Shown piece after piece: positions 8,224 through 16,089 of a DNA stretch of 64,000 bases. The translations under genes and the position numbers were made by a program. The stretch comes from Alphaproteobacteria bacterium (GTDB taxonomy: Bacteria; Pseudomonadota; Alphaproteobacteria; UBA7879). The notes beneath the pieces are model-generated. The model saw only the letters and a list, made by a program, of their open reading frames with translations, was not told the origin of the DNA and made no database searches. The stretch lies in assembly GCA_002869105.1 (NCBI GenBank), contig PKTP01000007.1, positions 212,001 to 276,000 of the forward strand, given 5' to 3'. Position 1 is the first letter of the stretch. The number at the start of each line of letters is the position of its first letter.

Positions 8224-10365
8224 TTATGTTGTTTTTTTTAAAAATTCCTCAAGAATTTTTTTGGGCCCCGTACAATCAAATGTCACATCGACTTGAGCAC
8301 CTGAGACATGGGTAATCAACCCATATCCAAATTTAACATGGAAGACGCGCTCCCCGATGCTGAATTTTTGATGAGTATGAATCTTTCCTGATGAAATACC
8401 ACCCTTAAGCCGCTGAAAGGACGCAGGTAACTCCAAAATATTCTCCTGCGGCAAATCTCGAATAAACCTTGAAGGTGGATTAGAACTCCATTGACCAAAA
8501 AAGTGTCTATTCAGAGCAAAAGAAATAAAGGCTTTTTTTCGTGCGCGCGTTAATCCCACGTAAGCAAGGCGACGCTCTTCCTCTAAGTCATTGGCCAACC
8601 GACTTCTTTCAGATGGAAAAACACCTTCTTCCCAACCAGAGAGAAAGACATAATCAAACTCAAGCCCTTTAGCGCTGTGAATAGTCATGATTGTTACATT
8701 GCTTTGATCAATACCCTTAACATTTTCCATGACCAGACTAACGTGCTCCAGGAAATCATCAAGGGTTTCATAGTCCTTAACAGCGCGAATCAGCTCTTGG
8801 ATGTTTTCTAAACGCCCCCGAGATTCAAGGCTGTTTTGCTGATGCCAATACGCTTGATAGCCTGATGATTTCATCACATGCGCCACCAACTCAGGCAACG
8901 GATTATTCAAAGCAAAAGAACGCCAGTTCTCTAGCTGACTGAAAAATTCACGAAGCTTATCAGCCCCTTTTCCTTTTAATTGCTCTGTTTCTAGAAGGTT
9001 TTGCGCTGCATCAGAAAAAGAACAATTTTTCTCACGCGCGCAAGTGTGAATTTTCTGAAGCGTTGCTGTGCCAATCCCTCTCTTCGGCACGTTAATAATG
9101 CGCTCAAAGGCCAAACCATCCTTATCATGGGCAATCAAGCGCAGGTAAGCCAAAGCATCTCTAATTTCTTGGCGCTCATAAAAACGGAACCCGCCCACAA
9201 TACGATGAGGAATCCCCATTTGTAAAAAGCATTCCTCAAATTCACGTGTTTGAAAACCCGCACGCACCAATATCGCAATGGAAGAAAGGTCTATTTTTTG
9301 ACGCTGCAGATCTTCAATTTCTTCTGCGATCCACCTTGCTTCTTCTTTGGCATCCCAGGCGCTCTTAATATGTACCTTTTCGCCACCTTCATCATCTGTC
9401 CACAAAGTTTTTCCAAGTCTTTGCTGGTTTTTAGAAATTAAGGCTGAAGCTGCAGCCAGTATATGATAAGTCGAGCGGTAATTTTGCTCCAGCCTGACGA
9501 CTTTGGTACCAGGAAAATCCTTTTCAAAACGTAAAATATTGGCAACCTCTGCGCCCCTCCAACCATAAATAGATTGGTCATCATCTCCCACACAGCAAAG
9601 ATTCTGATGCTTTTGAGCTAAAATACGAACCCATAAATATTGCGCCACATTGGTATCTTGATATTCATCAACCAAGATATATTTAAATCGTTCTTGATAC
9701 TCTTTTAGGATTTCTGGCTGGGTTTGAAAAAGGGTCAAGCAGTTAAGAATCAAATCTCCAAAATCCATTGCATCAAGCGCCATCAACCGTTGTTGATAGG
9801 TTTTGTAAATAAACAAAGCTTGCTCATGCACATCACTCACCAAATGGCTCGAGCTCACTTTTTCAGGTATCAGCCCCCGATCTTTCCAGCTTTCAATGTG
9901 GCCAAGAAATTGTTTACAAACTTCTTTACTATGGGTTTGGTTTGAGTCCTTTAAAATCTGACGAATCAGCCTCAATTGATCATCTGTATCAATAATGTTG
10001 AATCTTTCAGAGTACCCCATGAGATTTGCATGACGCCTTAAGATTCTCACACTGATTGAATGAAAAGTACCGAGCCAAAGACCTGATGACATTTGACCAG
10101 AGTGCTCCATAACCCGTGTGCGCATCTCATTAGCAGCTTTGTTGGTAAAGGTGACGGCTAACACCTCTGAGGGCCATGCCCGCCCTTCAAAAAAGATATG
10201 GTTGATCCTGTGAACAAGAACACGTGTTTTACCTGTTCCAGCCCCAGCTAGCACAAGCAAGGGGCCCTCAAGGTGCTCGACGGCTTCTTTTTGGGGGGCG
10301 TTCAGTCCACGAATGTGCCCAGGAATTTCTGCTTTAGTTATACTTGAGGGCGTATCTACTGACAT
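8224..10365 (-). CDS. uvrD: UvrD/PcrA-type superfamily 1 DNA helicase
   Basis: 3'-5' DNA helicase for excision and mismatch repair and for clearing replication blocks. The roughly 713 aa protein shows Walker A (AGAGTGKTRVL, near 42-52), motif Ia TNKAANEM, Walker B VDEYQDTN, motif III GDDDQSIYGWRGAE, motif IV EQNYRST, motif V TIHSAKGLEFDYVFL and motif VI VGLTRARK. The C-terminal tail (FSIGERVFHVKFGYGLI...) is the Tudor-like domain of PcrA/UvrD that contacts RNA polymerase. The ATG overlaps the last base of the aspC stop (TGATG), implying coupling. Symbol could equally be pcrA. Confidence 0.96.
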   Translation of the reverse strand: MSVDTPSSITKAEIPGHIRGLNAPQKEAVEHLEGPLLVLAGAGTGKTRVLVHRINHIFFEGRAWPSEVLAVTFTNKAANEMRTRVMEHSGQMSSGLWLGTFHSISVRILRRHANLMGYSERFNIIDTDDQLRLIRQILKDSNQTHSKEVCKQFLGHIESWKDRGLIPEKVSSSHLVSDVHEQALFIYKTYQQRLMALDAMDFGDLILNCLTLFQTQPEILKEYQERFKYILVDEYQDTNVAQYLWVRILAQKHQNLCCVGDDDQSIYGWRGAEVANILRFEKDFPGTKVVRLEQNYRSTYHILAAASALISKNQQRLGKTLWTDDEGGEKVHIKSAWDAKEEARWIAEEIEDLQRQKIDLSSIAILVRAGFQTREFEECFLQMGIPHRIVGGFRFYERQEIRDALAYLRLIAHDKDGLAFERIINVPKRGIGTATLQKIHTCAREKNCSFSDAAQNLLETEQLKGKGADKLREFFSQLENWRSFALNNPLPELVAHVMKSSGYQAYWHQQNSLESRGRLENIQELIRAVKDYETLDDFLEHVSLVMENVKGIDQSNVTIMTIHSAKGLEFDYVFLSGWEEGVFPSERSRLANDLEEERRLAYVGLTRARKKAFISFALNRHFFGQWSSNPPSRFIRDLPQENILELPASFQRLKGGISSGKIHTHQKFSIGERVFHVKFGYGLITHVSGAQVDVTFDCTGPKKILEEFLKKTT

Positions 10366-11561
10366 CAATTATGTAACTGTTCGATTGCTTGCTTGATTCG
10401 ATCCAGGGCTTTTTCAATGATAATATCACTGGTTGCAAAAGAAAGGCGCAAATGATGAGGCTGACCAAAAGCTGATCCTGGCACAGTTGCAACTCTTGCC
10501 TCTTCAAGTAAATATTCACTCACGTCAATATCAGAAGACAACGTTTTACCTTGGGGTGTCTTTAAACCCATCAGCGCATGAATATCTGGAAACGTGTAAA
10601 AAGCTCCTTCAGGGACCTGACACGAAAACCCTTTAATTTGCTGAAGCATATCAACCATCAACTTTCTTCTTCGAGCATAAGTGTCGCGAAACTCAGTCAG
10701 GCAATCTTGAGGACCAGTTAATGCCTCTATTGCAGCATGTTGGCTAATTGTTGTTGGGTTTGAGGTGCTTTGTGACTGTAATTTACACATGGCTTTAATG
10801 AGAGATACAGACCCAGCTGCATAGCCAATCCGCCACCCTGTCATGGCATAGGCTTTGGATACACCATTCAAAGTTAAGGTGCGGTCTTTTAGGTCAGGAG
10901 CAACATGGGCAAAGCTGTAAAAACGCACCCCCTCATACACAAGGTGCTCGTATATTTCATCAGAGAGAATATGAACATGCGGATGCTTTCGAAGGACTGC
11001 AGCAATCTGCTCATACTCCTCGCGGGAATACACAACCCCACTTGGATTGCTGGGTGAATTAAGCAGGAGCCATTTTGTTTTTGGTGTTATGGCTTTTTCA
11101 AGTTGATCAGCCGTTAATTTCATAATCGGACAAAACACTTCAACCGGGGTGCCGCCCGCAACAACCACAATATCAAGGTATGAAGGCCAATAGGGTGTCG
11201 GGATAATAACTTCATCACCCTCATCTAATGTTGCCATCATTGCCGCATAAATACCGAACTTAACTCCTGGATTCACCATGATTTCGTTAAGCTCATAATT
11301 AATTTGGTTTTCAGATGAAAATTTTTTTTGAATGGCTTTCTTTAACTCAACAAGCCCGTCAATGTTCGTATACTTTGAGGCTCCTTTTTCAAGAGCCTCA
11401 TAACTTGCTTTCTTGATAAAGTCTGGCGTGTCAAAATCAGGCTCTCCAGCACTCAGACTTATGACATCAATACCCGCAGCACGAAGTTCATTTGCTTTTT
11501 GCGTCACTGATAATGTAGCAGATGGCTTGATATTTTGAATACGTCTAGATAGAAACGACAT
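10365..11561 (-). CDS. aspC: Aspartate aminotransferase, class I
   Basis: PLP enzyme interconverting aspartate and 2-oxoglutarate with oxaloacetate and glutamate. At 398 aa it is typical of the subgroup Ib enzymes of alphaproteobacteria. The N-terminus ISLSAGEPDFDTP, the LLNSPSNPSGVVYSREE segment (PLP-binding Asn), YEHLVYEG, the PLP-lysine motif GVSKAYAMTGWRIGYAAG (near residue 235) and the C-terminal HLRLSFATS with the carboxylate-binding Arg are all intact. It is first of the aspC-uvrD-prmA-pepP run; the promoter must lie in the AT-rich sequence upstream of 11561. Confidence 0.95.
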   Translation of the reverse strand: MSFLSRRIQNIKPSATLSVTQKANELRAAGIDVISLSAGEPDFDTPDFIKKASYEALEKGASKYTNIDGLVELKKAIQKKFSSENQINYELNEIMVNPGVKFGIYAAMMATLDEGDEVIIPTPYWPSYLDIVVVAGGTPVEVFCPIMKLTADQLEKAITPKTKWLLLNSPSNPSGVVYSREEYEQIAAVLRKHPHVHILSDEIYEHLVYEGVRFYSFAHVAPDLKDRTLTLNGVSKAYAMTGWRIGYAAGSVSLIKAMCKLQSQSTSNPTTISQHAAIEALTGPQDCLTEFRDTYARRRKLMVDMLQQIKGFSCQVPEGAFYTFPDIHALMGLKTPQGKTLSSDIDVSEYLLEEARVATVPGSAFGQPHHLRLSFATSDIIIEKALDRIKQAIEQLHN

Positions 11562-11679
11562 TTTTCACACAGAATTTTCAGCCATACTATCAAATGCACA
11601 CCCAAAATCGAAGAATTTAATTATAAATTAATGAGTAAACAATGGAGTTCGATCAGTCTCGTTTCAACACCGAATAGAT

Positions 11680-11712
11680 CTTGATAGACTCTTATTCAGC
11701 AGATCTATCAAG
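11680..11712. repeat. Perfect 9-bp inverted repeat in a weakly coding stretch
   Basis: CTTGATAGA (11680-11688) and TCTATCAAG (11704-11712) can form a hairpin with a 15-nt loop. No T run follows on either strand, so it is not a convincing intrinsic terminator. It lies downstream of the decayed small gene on the minus strand. Confidence 0.5.
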
Positions 11713-11849
11713 CTCACAAGCATCTTCCAGGTCCAAACGGAGCGATCTTCTAGAAGTCGCAGCAATATTTCTACCGACTGACGCGCTGCTCTTCCTCTGG
11801 CAAGCGATTAATGAACGCACGGTTGTTACGCCTATCTCACAACGCGGTT

Positions 11850-12177
11850 CTAGAATCGGGCATGATTACGGGGTCTAACAAACCGCGCTACTCTTTTCTC
11901 ACGTCGGCGTTTTTCAATGGATTCCTGTTGCAGTCGCACCATCAGTCTTTCCAAGTGCAATCTTTCTTGTTGTTGATCAGGGTCAATTTCATGATTAACG
12001 TCCTGAAAGTTTGGCACGGGTCTAACTAGTAAGTGTGGCTGATTGTCAGGCACTACTGCAGGTACTTCTTCAATACCTCGCCTCAGATTGGGTTGATCTT
12101 CCGCGATTTGCTCTAGATCCATTGATTGAATTTCACAAATAAAAACCAAAACAAAAAAACAAAATATACTTCTTCAT
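11850..12177 (-). pseudogene. Small secreted-protein gene with a frameshift in the signal peptide (unrecognised)
   Basis: An open frame of about 98 codons (to 11850) encodes a charged protein with FQDVNHEIDPDQQQERLHLE and a basic tail RRREKRVARF; it has no good start of its own. Just upstream, ATG at 12177 begins MKKYILFF and then hits a stop in another frame. Removing one T from a seven-T run (plus-strand A run near 12152-12158) joins them into MKKYILFFVLVFICEIQS, a credible signal peptide, followed by the charged frame. Past 11850 other frames contain fragments such as NNRAFINRLPEEEQRVSR, so the gene may once have been longer. Family unknown; a decayed gene is the preferred reading. Confidence 0.4.
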
Positions 12178-12307
12178 AATTTTAATAACCTATAAATATA
12201 AACAACTAGTATCAAGTAAATAAATAAATACAAGATAATATTTAATTATATTTTTAATCAAAAAAAAAGAATTCACAATCCATGCTGCTTCCTTTATGGT
12301 TAAGACT

Positions 12308-12910
12308 ATGAAAAAGCTTCACATTTTATCTTTGATACTCGTCACTCTTGGTGCGGTTTTTTTGTTTAACCGGATTGCCAATCACAAATCATCTCAGCAT
12401 TCAGATTCAGGCCACAGCCAGAATGCCCTGATAGGCGGCGAGTTTCAACTGGTAGACCAGAAAAAAAGAATACGCAGCAACCATGACTTTAAAAATAAAC
12501 ACCTCTTAGTATATTTTGGATACAGCTACTGTCCCGATATTTGCCCAACAGCACTATCAAATATAAGCGCTGCCCTAGGAAAATTGGGCTCAAAAAGTAA
12601 AAAGATCCAGCCCTTATTCATTAGCGTTGACCCGTCTCGAGACACACCTGAAAACTTAAATGATTATATGGAAAATTTTCACCCTAGTTTTATTGCCTTA
12701 ACAGGCACAAAAGAACAGGTAGGTCAGGCAAAGAAAGCTTATCGCGTTTATTCTACGAAAGTCGACCCTGAATCGTCACAAACAACAGAGTATCTAATAG
12801 ACCATAGCTCCATTGTTTATTTCATGTCACCAAAAGGGAAATTTATCACCCATTTTAATCACGAAACAGATCCTGATGAAATGGCTAAATCTTTAAGAAA
12901 ATTTTTATAG
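12308..12910 (+). CDS. SCO1/SenC family copper chaperone
   Basis: Thioredoxin-fold membrane-anchored protein that delivers copper to the CuA site of cytochrome c oxidase, or handles its thiols. About 200 aa: an N-terminal anchor KKLHILSLILVTLGAVFLF, then the copper-binding CxxxC in SYCPDICPTALSN and the distal His in LIDHSSIVYFM. SVDPSRDTPENLNDYMENF is the usual Sco segment. ATG at 12308 (MKKLH) is preferred; an in-frame ATG at 12296 would add four residues (MVKT). It stands alone, with thrS 104 bp downstream. It suggests an aerobic terminal oxidase elsewhere. Confidence 0.9.
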   Translation: MKKLHILSLILVTLGAVFLFNRIANHKSSQHSDSGHSQNALIGGEFQLVDQKKRIRSNHDFKNKHLLVYFGYSYCPDICPTALSNISAALGKLGSKSKKIQPLFISVDPSRDTPENLNDYMENFHPSFIALTGTKEQVGQAKKAYRVYSTKVDPESSQTTEYLIDHSSIVYFMSPKGKFITHFNHETDPDEMAKSLRKFL

Positions 12911-13014
12911 ATAGTTAAATATCACAACAAACAACCGTCACACTTAATGTCTTTGCCTACTCAACAATTGATATTATTGATTTCCTAACGGTAAGCTGCT
13001 ATTGATTTTTCATA

Positions 13015-14958
13015 ATGAGTTTAAATAATAACACGATCAATCTAACGTTTCCGGACCAATCTGAACGCTCATACCCTATAGGGACAACCGGGCTTCAAGT
13101 TGCTGAATCCATTAGCGCAGGCCTCGCCAAGAAGGCTCTATTTGTAATTGTTAATGATCAACAGTGGGATTTGACACGCCCAATCAACTCTGATGAAACC
13201 TTTAAGATCATCACCCGTGATGATAATTTGGCATTAGAATTGATTCGCCATGATACAGCACATTTACTAGCTGAAGCCGTCAAAGAGCTCTACCCTGAAA
13301 CACAGGTGACCATCGGGCCCGCCATTGAAAATGGTTTTTATTACGATTTTTATCGTCAGCAATCCTTCACAACAGAAGATTTTGTCAAAATTGAAAAAAG
13401 AATGGCCGAAATTGTCGATCGTGACGAAAAAATAGAGCGATTTGTCTGGCCGCGTAATAAAGCCATTGAATATTTTGAATCGATTGGTGAAATATTTAAA
13501 GCTGAGCTGATTCGTGATTTGCCGGAACATGAAGAGATTTCTGTTTATAAGCAAGGGGACTTTCTGGACCTGTGTCGTGGCCCCCATGCACCTTCAACTA
13601 AAAAAATTGGTAAATCCTTTAAACTAATGAAGCTTGCTGGGGCGTATTGGCGCGGTGATGCCAAACGCGAACAGCTGCAAAGAATATACGGCACGTCCTG
13701 GCGCACTGATAAAGAACTCAAAGATTATTTATATCGCCTGGAAGAGGCTGAAAAGCGGGACCATCGAAAACTGGGTCAACAAATGGATTTATTTCACCTT
13801 CAGGAAGAAGCGCCTGGATCTGTTTTTTGGCACCCACGTGGCTGGCAGCTTTATTTAGGTCTTCAACACTACATTCGCCAAAAAATATCCAAAAACGGCT
13901 ACCAAGAGATCAACACCCCCCAACTGCTTGATCGAAAACTATGGGAAAAGTCTGGCCACTGGGAAAAATATCACGAACACATGTTTGTGACTCAAACAGA
14001 AGACGAACGTGTCTTTGCCCTTAAACCCATGAACTGTCCCTGTCATGTTGAAATGTTCAAACAAGGCATCAAGAGCTACCGCGATCTGCCCCTTCGACTG
14101 GCTGAGTTTGGCTGTTGTCACAGATACGAACCCTCAGGCGCCCTTCATGGCCTGATGCGTGTCCGAGCCATGGTTCAAGATGATGCCCATATTTTCTGCA
14201 CGCCCGCGCAAATTCAATCCGAAACAGCTGCTTTTTGTAAGCTCTTATTTGATGTCTATCGTGATTTAGGGTTCGATGATGTCACCATCAAATTTGCAGA
14301 CCGCCCTGAAAAACGTACTGGCTCCGATGAAACTTGGGATCAGGCTGAAAATGCGCTTAAAGGTGCGATTGATACCCTGGAGCTTCCCTATGAACTAAAC
14401 GAAGGGGATGGTGCTTTTTATGGCCCCAAACTAGAATTTTACATCAAAGATGCCATTGGCCGGTCCTGGCAGTGTGGGACGCTTCAGTTAGACTTTATTT
14501 TGCCTGAACGGCTGGGCGCCAAGTACATTTCTTCAAATGGCAGTCAAGAAATACCCGTCATGCTTCATCGGGTTATCTTGGGCACTTTCGAACGTTTTAT
14601 TGGGGTTTTCTTGGAACACCACGCAGGCCACATCCCATTATGGCTTGCACCGGTTCACGTAATCGTTGCACCCATCACCAACGATCAAGATGACTACACA
14701 AATATAGTGATCAAAACACTTCAAGATGCGGGGATTCGCTGCGAAGCTGATACACGGAACGAAAAAATTAATTACAAAATTCGTGAACATAGCTTAAAAA
14801 AGATACCGTATATCCTTGTACTTGGCCCAAGAGAAGCGCAAAACAATCAAGTTTCTATCAGAAAATTAGGCCATCAGGGATCACATACTCTTGATTTAGA
14901 TTCAGCAGTGGCTAGACTGGTTGAAAAAATACAAACCAAAGGAAAACAAGATGATTAA
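13015..14958 (+). CDS. thrS: Threonyl-tRNA synthetase
   Basis: Charges tRNA-Thr and edits mischarged serine. The 647 aa protein has full bacterial architecture: TGS domain (about 1-65), second editing domain with HDTAHLLAEAVKELYP and the later CRGPHAP zinc-site segment, a class II core with the zinc cysteine in MNCPCHV, GLMRVRAMVQDDAHIF (motif 2 region) and motif 3 MLHRVILGTFERFIG, then the C-terminal anticodon-binding domain. It ends 17 bp before the infC AUU codon, the classical thrS-infC pair. Confidence 0.97.
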   Translation: MSLNNNTINLTFPDQSERSYPIGTTGLQVAESISAGLAKKALFVIVNDQQWDLTRPINSDETFKIITRDDNLALELIRHDTAHLLAEAVKELYPETQVTIGPAIENGFYYDFYRQQSFTTEDFVKIEKRMAEIVDRDEKIERFVWPRNKAIEYFESIGEIFKAELIRDLPEHEEISVYKQGDFLDLCRGPHAPSTKKIGKSFKLMKLAGAYWRGDAKREQLQRIYGTSWRTDKELKDYLYRLEEAEKRDHRKLGQQMDLFHLQEEAPGSVFWHPRGWQLYLGLQHYIRQKISKNGYQEINTPQLLDRKLWEKSGHWEKYHEHMFVTQTEDERVFALKPMNCPCHVEMFKQGIKSYRDLPLRLAEFGCCHRYEPSGALHGLMRVRAMVQDDAHIFCTPAQIQSETAAFCKLLFDVYRDLGFDDVTIKFADRPEKRTGSDETWDQAENALKGAIDTLELPYELNEGDGAFYGPKLEFYIKDAIGRSWQCGTLQLDFILPERLGAKYISSNGSQEIPVMLHRVILGTFERFIGVFLEHHAGHIPLWLAPVHVIVAPITNDQDDYTNIVIKTLQDAGIRCEADTRNEKINYKIREHSLKKIPYILVLGPREAQNNQVSIRKLGHQGSHTLDLDSAVARLVEKIQTKGKQDD

Positions 14959-14963
14959 AAACC

Positions 14964-14978
14964 AAGGAGGACATCATT
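14964..14978 (+). promoter_or_regulatory. infC ribosome-binding site and AUU start codon
   Basis: AAGGAGG at 14964-14970 is followed by five nucleotides and an ATT at 14976-14978, in frame with infC. AUU is the known autoregulatory start codon of bacterial infC: IF3 discriminates against it and so represses its own synthesis. No comparable Shine-Dalgarno precedes the first in-frame ATG at 15018. Confidence 0.88.
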
Positions 14979-15515
14979 AGTCGTTTCGCTCCCCCCAAAC
15001 CCAGTACTGGGCCTCGAATGAACAATCAAATCAAAGCTGAAAAAATCAGACTGATCGATCAAAATGGAGAAATGCTCGGCGTTGTATCCGTTATCCAGGG
15101 CATTGAGAAAGCTAAAAACCTTGGCCTTGACTTAGTCGAAATTTCGCCAAATGCAGACCCTCCTGTTTGCAAAATCCTCGATAGTGGCAAGTATAAGTAT
15201 GAACTTCAAAAGAAAAAAGCTGCTGCTAAAAAGAACCAAAAGGTTATTGAGGTTAAAGAAATAAAACTTAGACCTGTCACCGGTGAGAATGATTATCAAG
15301 TCAAATTAAAAAAAGCCTACGCCTTTCTTGAAAGCGGCAATAAAGTCAAAGCAATTCTCCGTTTCCGTGGCCGAGAAATAGCACACAAAGAACTTGGTGA
15401 AAAAATGCTCAGACGGTTCGAAGCTGATCTAATGGAAGTCGGAAAAGCAGAATTTCCGCTTAAGGCAGATGGTAAATTTTTACATATCATCTTAGCCCCT
15501 AACAAGCCTGCTTAG
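14976..15515 (+). CDS. infC: Translation initiation factor IF-3 (AUU start)
   Basis: IF3 binds the 30S subunit, blocks 50S joining and proofreads initiation codons. From the AUU at 14976 the product is 179 aa, the usual length; its first 14 residues (SRFAPPKPSTGPR before MNNQIKAEKIRL) resemble the conserved IF3 N-terminus and would be lost with the ATG at 15018. The N-domain shows IRLIDQNGEMLGVVS and LVEISPNADPPVCKI, the linker is lysine-rich, and the C-domain has KEIKLRPVT and FRGREIAHKELGE. Downstream is nusB rather than the usual rpmI-rplT, so the ribosomal-protein part of the operon lies elsewhere. Confidence 0.96.
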   Translation: MSRFAPPKPSTGPRMNNQIKAEKIRLIDQNGEMLGVVSVIQGIEKAKNLGLDLVEISPNADPPVCKILDSGKYKYELQKKKAAAKKNQKVIEVKEIKLRPVTGENDYQVKLKKAYAFLESGNKVKAILRFRGREIAHKELGEKMLRRFEADLMEVGKAEFPLKADGKFLHIILAPNKPA

Positions 15516-15524
15516 ACCTCAGTC

Positions 15525-15974
15525 ATGTCAAACAAGCAAAAAACCGTTGCCCGTCTCTCTGCGATTCAAGCGCTGTATCAACTTGAAAACCAAAACCAGA
15601 CGCCAGAGCAAACATACCAAGAGTTTTTATCCTATCACTTCCCAGATAAGTCTCATCAAGACCTCTCCGCCCCAGACACAGACTTGTTCAAAAGCATATT
15701 TTTTGGAATACTTGAACGCAAGGAAAATATTAATGAGCTTATAAAAAACAACCTGCCGCCTCAATGGCACTTTGATCGCCTTGAAATGATTCTCAAAATC
15801 ATTTTGCAAGCTGCCTGTTATGAATTAATCAGCTCAGTGGATCTCGATGCAAAAATCATTCTAAATGAGTATGTTAATATTTCATCTTCATATTTCTCTC
15901 AGAAAGAAACGGTTTTTGTTAACGGCGTTCTCAACACAATTGCCAGAGCACATCGCCCCGAATGTTTTTCCTAA
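15525..15974 (+). CDS. nusB: Transcription antitermination protein NusB
   Basis: Helical protein that with S10 (NusE) binds boxA RNA and promotes antitermination in rRNA operons. At 149 aa it is of normal length. The N-terminal ARLSAIQALYQLE and the C-terminal YELISSVDLDAKIILNEYVNISSSYF and FVNGVLNTIARA are characteristic. It starts 9 bp after infC with no strong Shine-Dalgarno, so coupling to infC is likely. In most alphaproteobacteria nusB follows ribH; placement after infC is a local rearrangement. Confidence 0.93.
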   Translation: MSNKQKTVARLSAIQALYQLENQNQTPEQTYQEFLSYHFPDKSHQDLSAPDTDLFKSIFFGILERKENINELIKNNLPPQWHFDRLEMILKIILQAACYELISSVDLDAKIILNEYVNISSSYFSQKETVFVNGVLNTIARAHRPECFS

Positions 15975-16038
15975 AACTCTGGTACACAGAAGGAAATACA
16001 GCCCATAAACCAAATCTTCTTGCAGAAATGGGAAAAAT

Positions 16039-16068
16039 TTGTCAGAAGTGATAAGGCTAATTTTATAA
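16039..16068 (+). promoter_or_regulatory. Possible sigma-70 promoter of hppA
   Basis: TTGTCA (16039-16044), an 18-bp spacer and TTATAA (16063-16068), ending 21 bp before the hppA ATG, which follows a GAGGA Shine-Dalgarno. The short leader leaves only just enough room, so this is tentative. Confidence 0.3.
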
Positions 16069-16089
16069 AAATACTTCAAAGAGGAACTT

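Larger units (their letters stand above)
11562..12307. other. Long stretch without an intact gene
   Basis: About 745 bp between aspC and the Sco1-like gene. It holds the inverted repeat, the decayed small ORF and a very AT-rich segment (12180-12270) that probably carries promoters in both directions. No RNA gene was recognised. A 65-codon plus-strand frame (11681-11878) lacks a Shine-Dalgarno and any recognisable feature. Confidence 0.5.

Noticed and set aside
11681-11878. 65-codon plus-strand frame between aspC and the Sco1-like gene
   Set aside because: No ribosome-binding site and antisense to a better candidate.
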